From contig NZ_CP115184.1 in assembly GCF_029395675.1 (NCBI RefSeq), positions 248,001-312,000 on the forward strand: 64,000 bases of DNA. The letters are read 5' to 3'. Of the stretch, positions 62,224 to 64,000 are shown piece after piece. The notes under the pieces were generated by a model that did not search any database, was not told where the DNA came from, and saw only the letters and a list, made by a program, of their open reading frames with translations. The first letter of the stretch is position 1. Every line of letters starts with the position of its first letter. The translations under genes were made by a program, and so were the position numbers. The stretch comes from Janibacter cremeus. GTDB lineage: Bacteria; Actinomycetota; Actinomycetes; Actinomycetales; Dermatophilaceae.

Positions 62224-62987
62224 CCCGCCCCGGTACCCCACGGTCCTCCCGCCCCAGCCTGCGCGTCGAGCGCGAGCTGCAGCGGGCCGGGCACCGGGTG
62301 CTCGCCGGCATGGACGAGGTCGGCCGGGGGGCGCTCGCCGGCCCGGTGAGCGTCGGGGTCGTCGTCATCGACGAGACGTGCCCGAGTGCGCCCACCGGTG
62401 TGAAGGACTCCAAGCTGCTGACGCCCGCCGCCCGCGAGGCGATGGTCCCGCGGCTGACCCGCTGGGCCCGCGGCCACGCCGTCGGTCACGCGATGCCCGC
62501 CGAGATCGACGAGGTCGGGATCATCGGGGCCCTTCGCCTGGCGGGGACGCGCGCGCTGGCCGCCCTGGACGTCGTACCGGACCTCGTGCTCCTGGACGGC
62601 AACCACGACTGGCTCACCGACCCCGAGCAGGTCGGTCTTCTCGCCGAGCTGGCGGGGACCTCCACCCCACCGGTGCGCACGCTGATCAAGGGCGACATGC
62701 GGTGCAGCTCGGTGGCTGCCGCGAGCGTGCTGGCCAAGGTGGAGCGCGACGGCATGATGGCCGAGCTCGACCACGAGTACCCGCACTACGGCTGGGCCGA
62801 CAACAAGGGCTACTCGGCGAGCGTGCACATGGATGCCCTGGCCGCCCACGGTCCCTGTGACCACCACCGCCGCTCCTGGTCCCTGCCCGGGGTGAGCTCC
62901 AATGTGCCGGTGGTCGTCGTGGATGATGGTGGGGACGTCGTCGCCCGACCCCTCGACGACATGGTGAGCGAAGGGAGGCCGCAGTGA
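62220..62987 (+). CDS. rnhB: ribonuclease HII
   Basis: A 255-residue enzyme removing ribonucleotides from DNA. The catalytic acidic residues are in [18 protein letters not shown], the next conserved Asp is in VLLDGNHDW, and the conserved block [21 protein letters not shown] follows. The C-terminus has [14 protein letters not shown] and a 45-residue extension beyond the usual end. ATG at 62220 overlaps the signal peptidase stop, and the stop overlaps the DUF2469 gene start (GTGA). Confidence 0.94.
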   Translation: MTRPGTPRSSRPSLRVERELQRAGHRVLAGMDEVGRGALAGPVSVGVVVIDETCPSAPTGVKDSKLLTPAAREAMVPRLTRWARGHAVGHAMPAEIDEVGIIGALRLAGTRALAALDVVPDLVLLDGNHDWLTDPEQVGLLAELAGTSTPPVRTLIKGDMRCSSVAAASVLAKVERDGMMAELDHEYPHYGWADNKGYSASVHMDALAAHGPCDHHRRSWSLPGVSSNVPVVVVDDGGDVVARPLDDMVSEGRPQ

Positions 62988-63313
62988 GCTCGGAGGACCT
63001 GGAGAGGTACGAGACCGAGATGGAGCTGGCGCTCTACCGGGAGTACCGGGACGTGGTCCACCTCTTCAGCCACGTCGTCGAGACCGAGCGGCGCTTCTAC
63101 CTCGCCAACAGCGTCGACGTGAAGGTCCGTGGCGAGGGCGCCGAGGTCTACTTCGAGGTGACGATGGAGGACGCGTGGGTGTGGGACATCTACCGTCCCG
63201 CGCGCTTCGCCCGCCAGGTGCGGGTGGTCACCTTCAAGGACGTCAACGTCGAGGAGCTGGCCAAGCACGAGCTCGAGGTCCCCGAGACCGGCTTCCGTCC
63301 CGGCGGTCGCTAG
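62984..63313 (+). CDS. DUF2469 family protein
   Basis: A 109-residue conserved actinobacterial protein, starting [20 protein letters not shown] and containing [13 protein letters not shown] and [20 protein letters not shown]. It is nearly always located between rnhB and yraN. Function unknown; the mostly charged and aromatic sequence suggests a small soluble alpha/beta protein. GTG at 62984 overlaps rnhB by 4 bases. Confidence 0.9.
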   Translation: MSSEDLERYETEMELALYREYRDVVHLFSHVVETERRFYLANSVDVKVRGEGAEVYFEVTMEDAWVWDIYRPARFARQVRVVTFKDVNVEELAKHELEVPETGFRPGGR

Positions 63314-63417
63314 ACCGTCCACAAGCTCCTGACGGGTGGCGACCGGATCCACAGCGCCCCCCGGTGACCTCGCGGTCACGCCCCGACCGCCGTTGACTGG
63401 CGGCGGAGGTGGTCGAG

Positions 63418-63789
63418 ATGACCGAGCAAGCATCCGCACGATCCGCTCTCGGGGTGGCCGGCGAGGACATGGCGCAGCAGTACCTCACCGACCGGGGGAT
63501 GGTCCTGCTGGACCGCAACTGGCGCTGCCGAGAGGGCGAGATCGACCTCGTCCTGCGCGACGGCGGCACGGTGGTCGTGTGCGAGGTGAAGACCCGCCGC
63601 ACGACGACCTTCGGCGAGCCGATCCAGGCGATCACCCGGGCGAAGCTGGCCCGGCTGCGTCGCCTCGCCGGCTGCTGGCTCGCCGACCACCCGGTGCCCG
63701 CGCGCGGCGTGCGCCTGGACGTCGTCGCCCTGCTGCAGCACCCCGACGGCAGCTTCTCGGTCGACCACCGTCCCGGGGTGGGGCAGTGA
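63418..63789 (+). CDS. yraN: UPF0102 family (YraN) nuclease-like protein
   Basis: A 123-residue protein with the restriction-endonuclease-like core motif REGEIDLVLRDGGTVVVCEVK (Glu, Asp, ExK) and LGVAGEDMAQQYLTDRGM at the N-terminus. A Holliday-junction or DNA nuclease role is suspected from the fold but not established. ATG at 63418 has GGAGG (63405-63409) 8 bases upstream, better than GTG at 63409. The stop overlaps comM (GTGA). Confidence 0.9.
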   Translation: MTEQASARSALGVAGEDMAQQYLTDRGMVLLDRNWRCREGEIDLVLRDGGTVVVCEVKTRRTTTFGEPIQAITRAKLARLRRLAGCWLADHPVPARGVRLDVVALLQHPDGSFSVDHRPGVGQ

Positions 63790-64000
63790 GCATCGGGGTC
63801 ACCCGCGGGGTGGCCCTGCGCGGGATCACCGGCCGGGTCGTGGACGTCGAGTGCCACAGCGGGCAGGGGTTGCCCTCCTTCGAGATCGGTGGGTTGCCGG
63901 ACACCGCGCTGCGCCAGGCACCCCAACGGGTCCGTGCGGCGGCCATCGCCGCCGGGTACTCCCTGAACCAGCGGCAGCTGACGATCAACCTCTCACCGGC
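63786..64000 (+). CDS. comM: YifB/ComM-family Mg-chelatase-like ATPase, 3' end outside the window
   Basis: The first 71 residues are visible: MSIGVTRGVALRGITGRVVD, then HSGQGLPSFEIGGLPDTALRQ and LNQRQLTINLSPA. This is the Lon-like N-terminal domain of YifB/ComM proteins, hexameric helicases that extend branch migration during natural transformation. GTG at 63786 overlaps the yraN stop. In actinobacteria dprA usually follows, outside this window. Confidence 0.9.
   Translation, partial: MSIGVTRGVALRGITGRVVDVECHSGQGLPSFEIGGLPDTALRQAPQRVRAAAIAAGYSLNQRQLTINLSP

Overview
This is a high-GC actinobacterial chromosome segment made of core housekeeping genes. Gene starts are often GTG, codons usually end in G or C, and many start codons sit 6-7 bases after a TANNNT-like -10 element, as expected for leaderless mRNAs. 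The gene order (gltX - tRNAs - IclR regulator - leuCD - hup - gpsA - ddl - thiL - rpmB - recG - rsmD - coaD - rpmF - rnc - mutM - smc - ftsY - amt - glnB - glnD - ffh - rpsP - rimM - trmD - rplS - lepB - rnhB - yraN - comM) is typical of Actinomycetota. Protein sequences suggest Micrococcales, perhaps an Intrasporangiaceae (Janibacter-like) organism; that family-level placement is inference. No phage, insertion sequence, CRISPR array, plasmid function or defence island is visible.

Layout. 1-4879: branched-chain amino acid synthesis (leuB, ilvE, a HAD phosphatase, citramalate synthase cimA behind a probable leader-peptide attenuator). 4979-13029: a GAF-ANTAR RNA-binding regulator, proline catabolism (putA with a divergent PucR-type regulator), a TetR regulator and two coupled genes of unknown role. 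13183-20752: an FAH-family hydrolase, a YnfA protein, gltX, tRNA-Gln and tRNA-Glu, an IclR regulator (NdgR/LtbR type) divergent from leuCD, and a HU protein with a long lysine-rich tail. 20831-26768: phospholipid, methionine, cell-wall and thiamine genes and rpmB.

26979-35225: fakA-like gene, recG, rsmD, hemerythrin, coaD, then yceD-rpmF-rnc-mutM. 35234-46623: an acyltransferase with an SGNH domain, acylphosphatase, chorismate mutase, map, smc, an M13 peptidase and ftsY. 46770-50879: the nitrogen-control operon amtB-glnB-glnD behind a GlnR-like box. 50919-57125: ffh and a set of enzymes (hydrolase, NAD(P)-binding protein, amidohydrolase, Rrf2 regulator, PhoX-like exported protein). 57415-64000: rpsP-khpA, rimM-trmD (with a C-terminal acetyltransferase fused to TrmD), rplS, two signal peptidases, rnhB, DUF2469, yraN and the start of comM.

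The most unusual signal is not a gene. The 9-mer CGAAGGGGG occurs 36 times by hand count, 18 on each strand, in coding and intergenic DNA. It is sometimes encoded with rare codons and forms the arms of several terminator-like palindromes. Alongside it lie a small family of palindromic intergenic repeats and a 125-bp nested palindrome between tRNA-Glu and the IclR gene. Other leads are the cimA leader with a 16-nt long-range complementarity, the TrmD-GNAT fusion, and operator-like palindromes at ndgR/leuC and putA/pucR.
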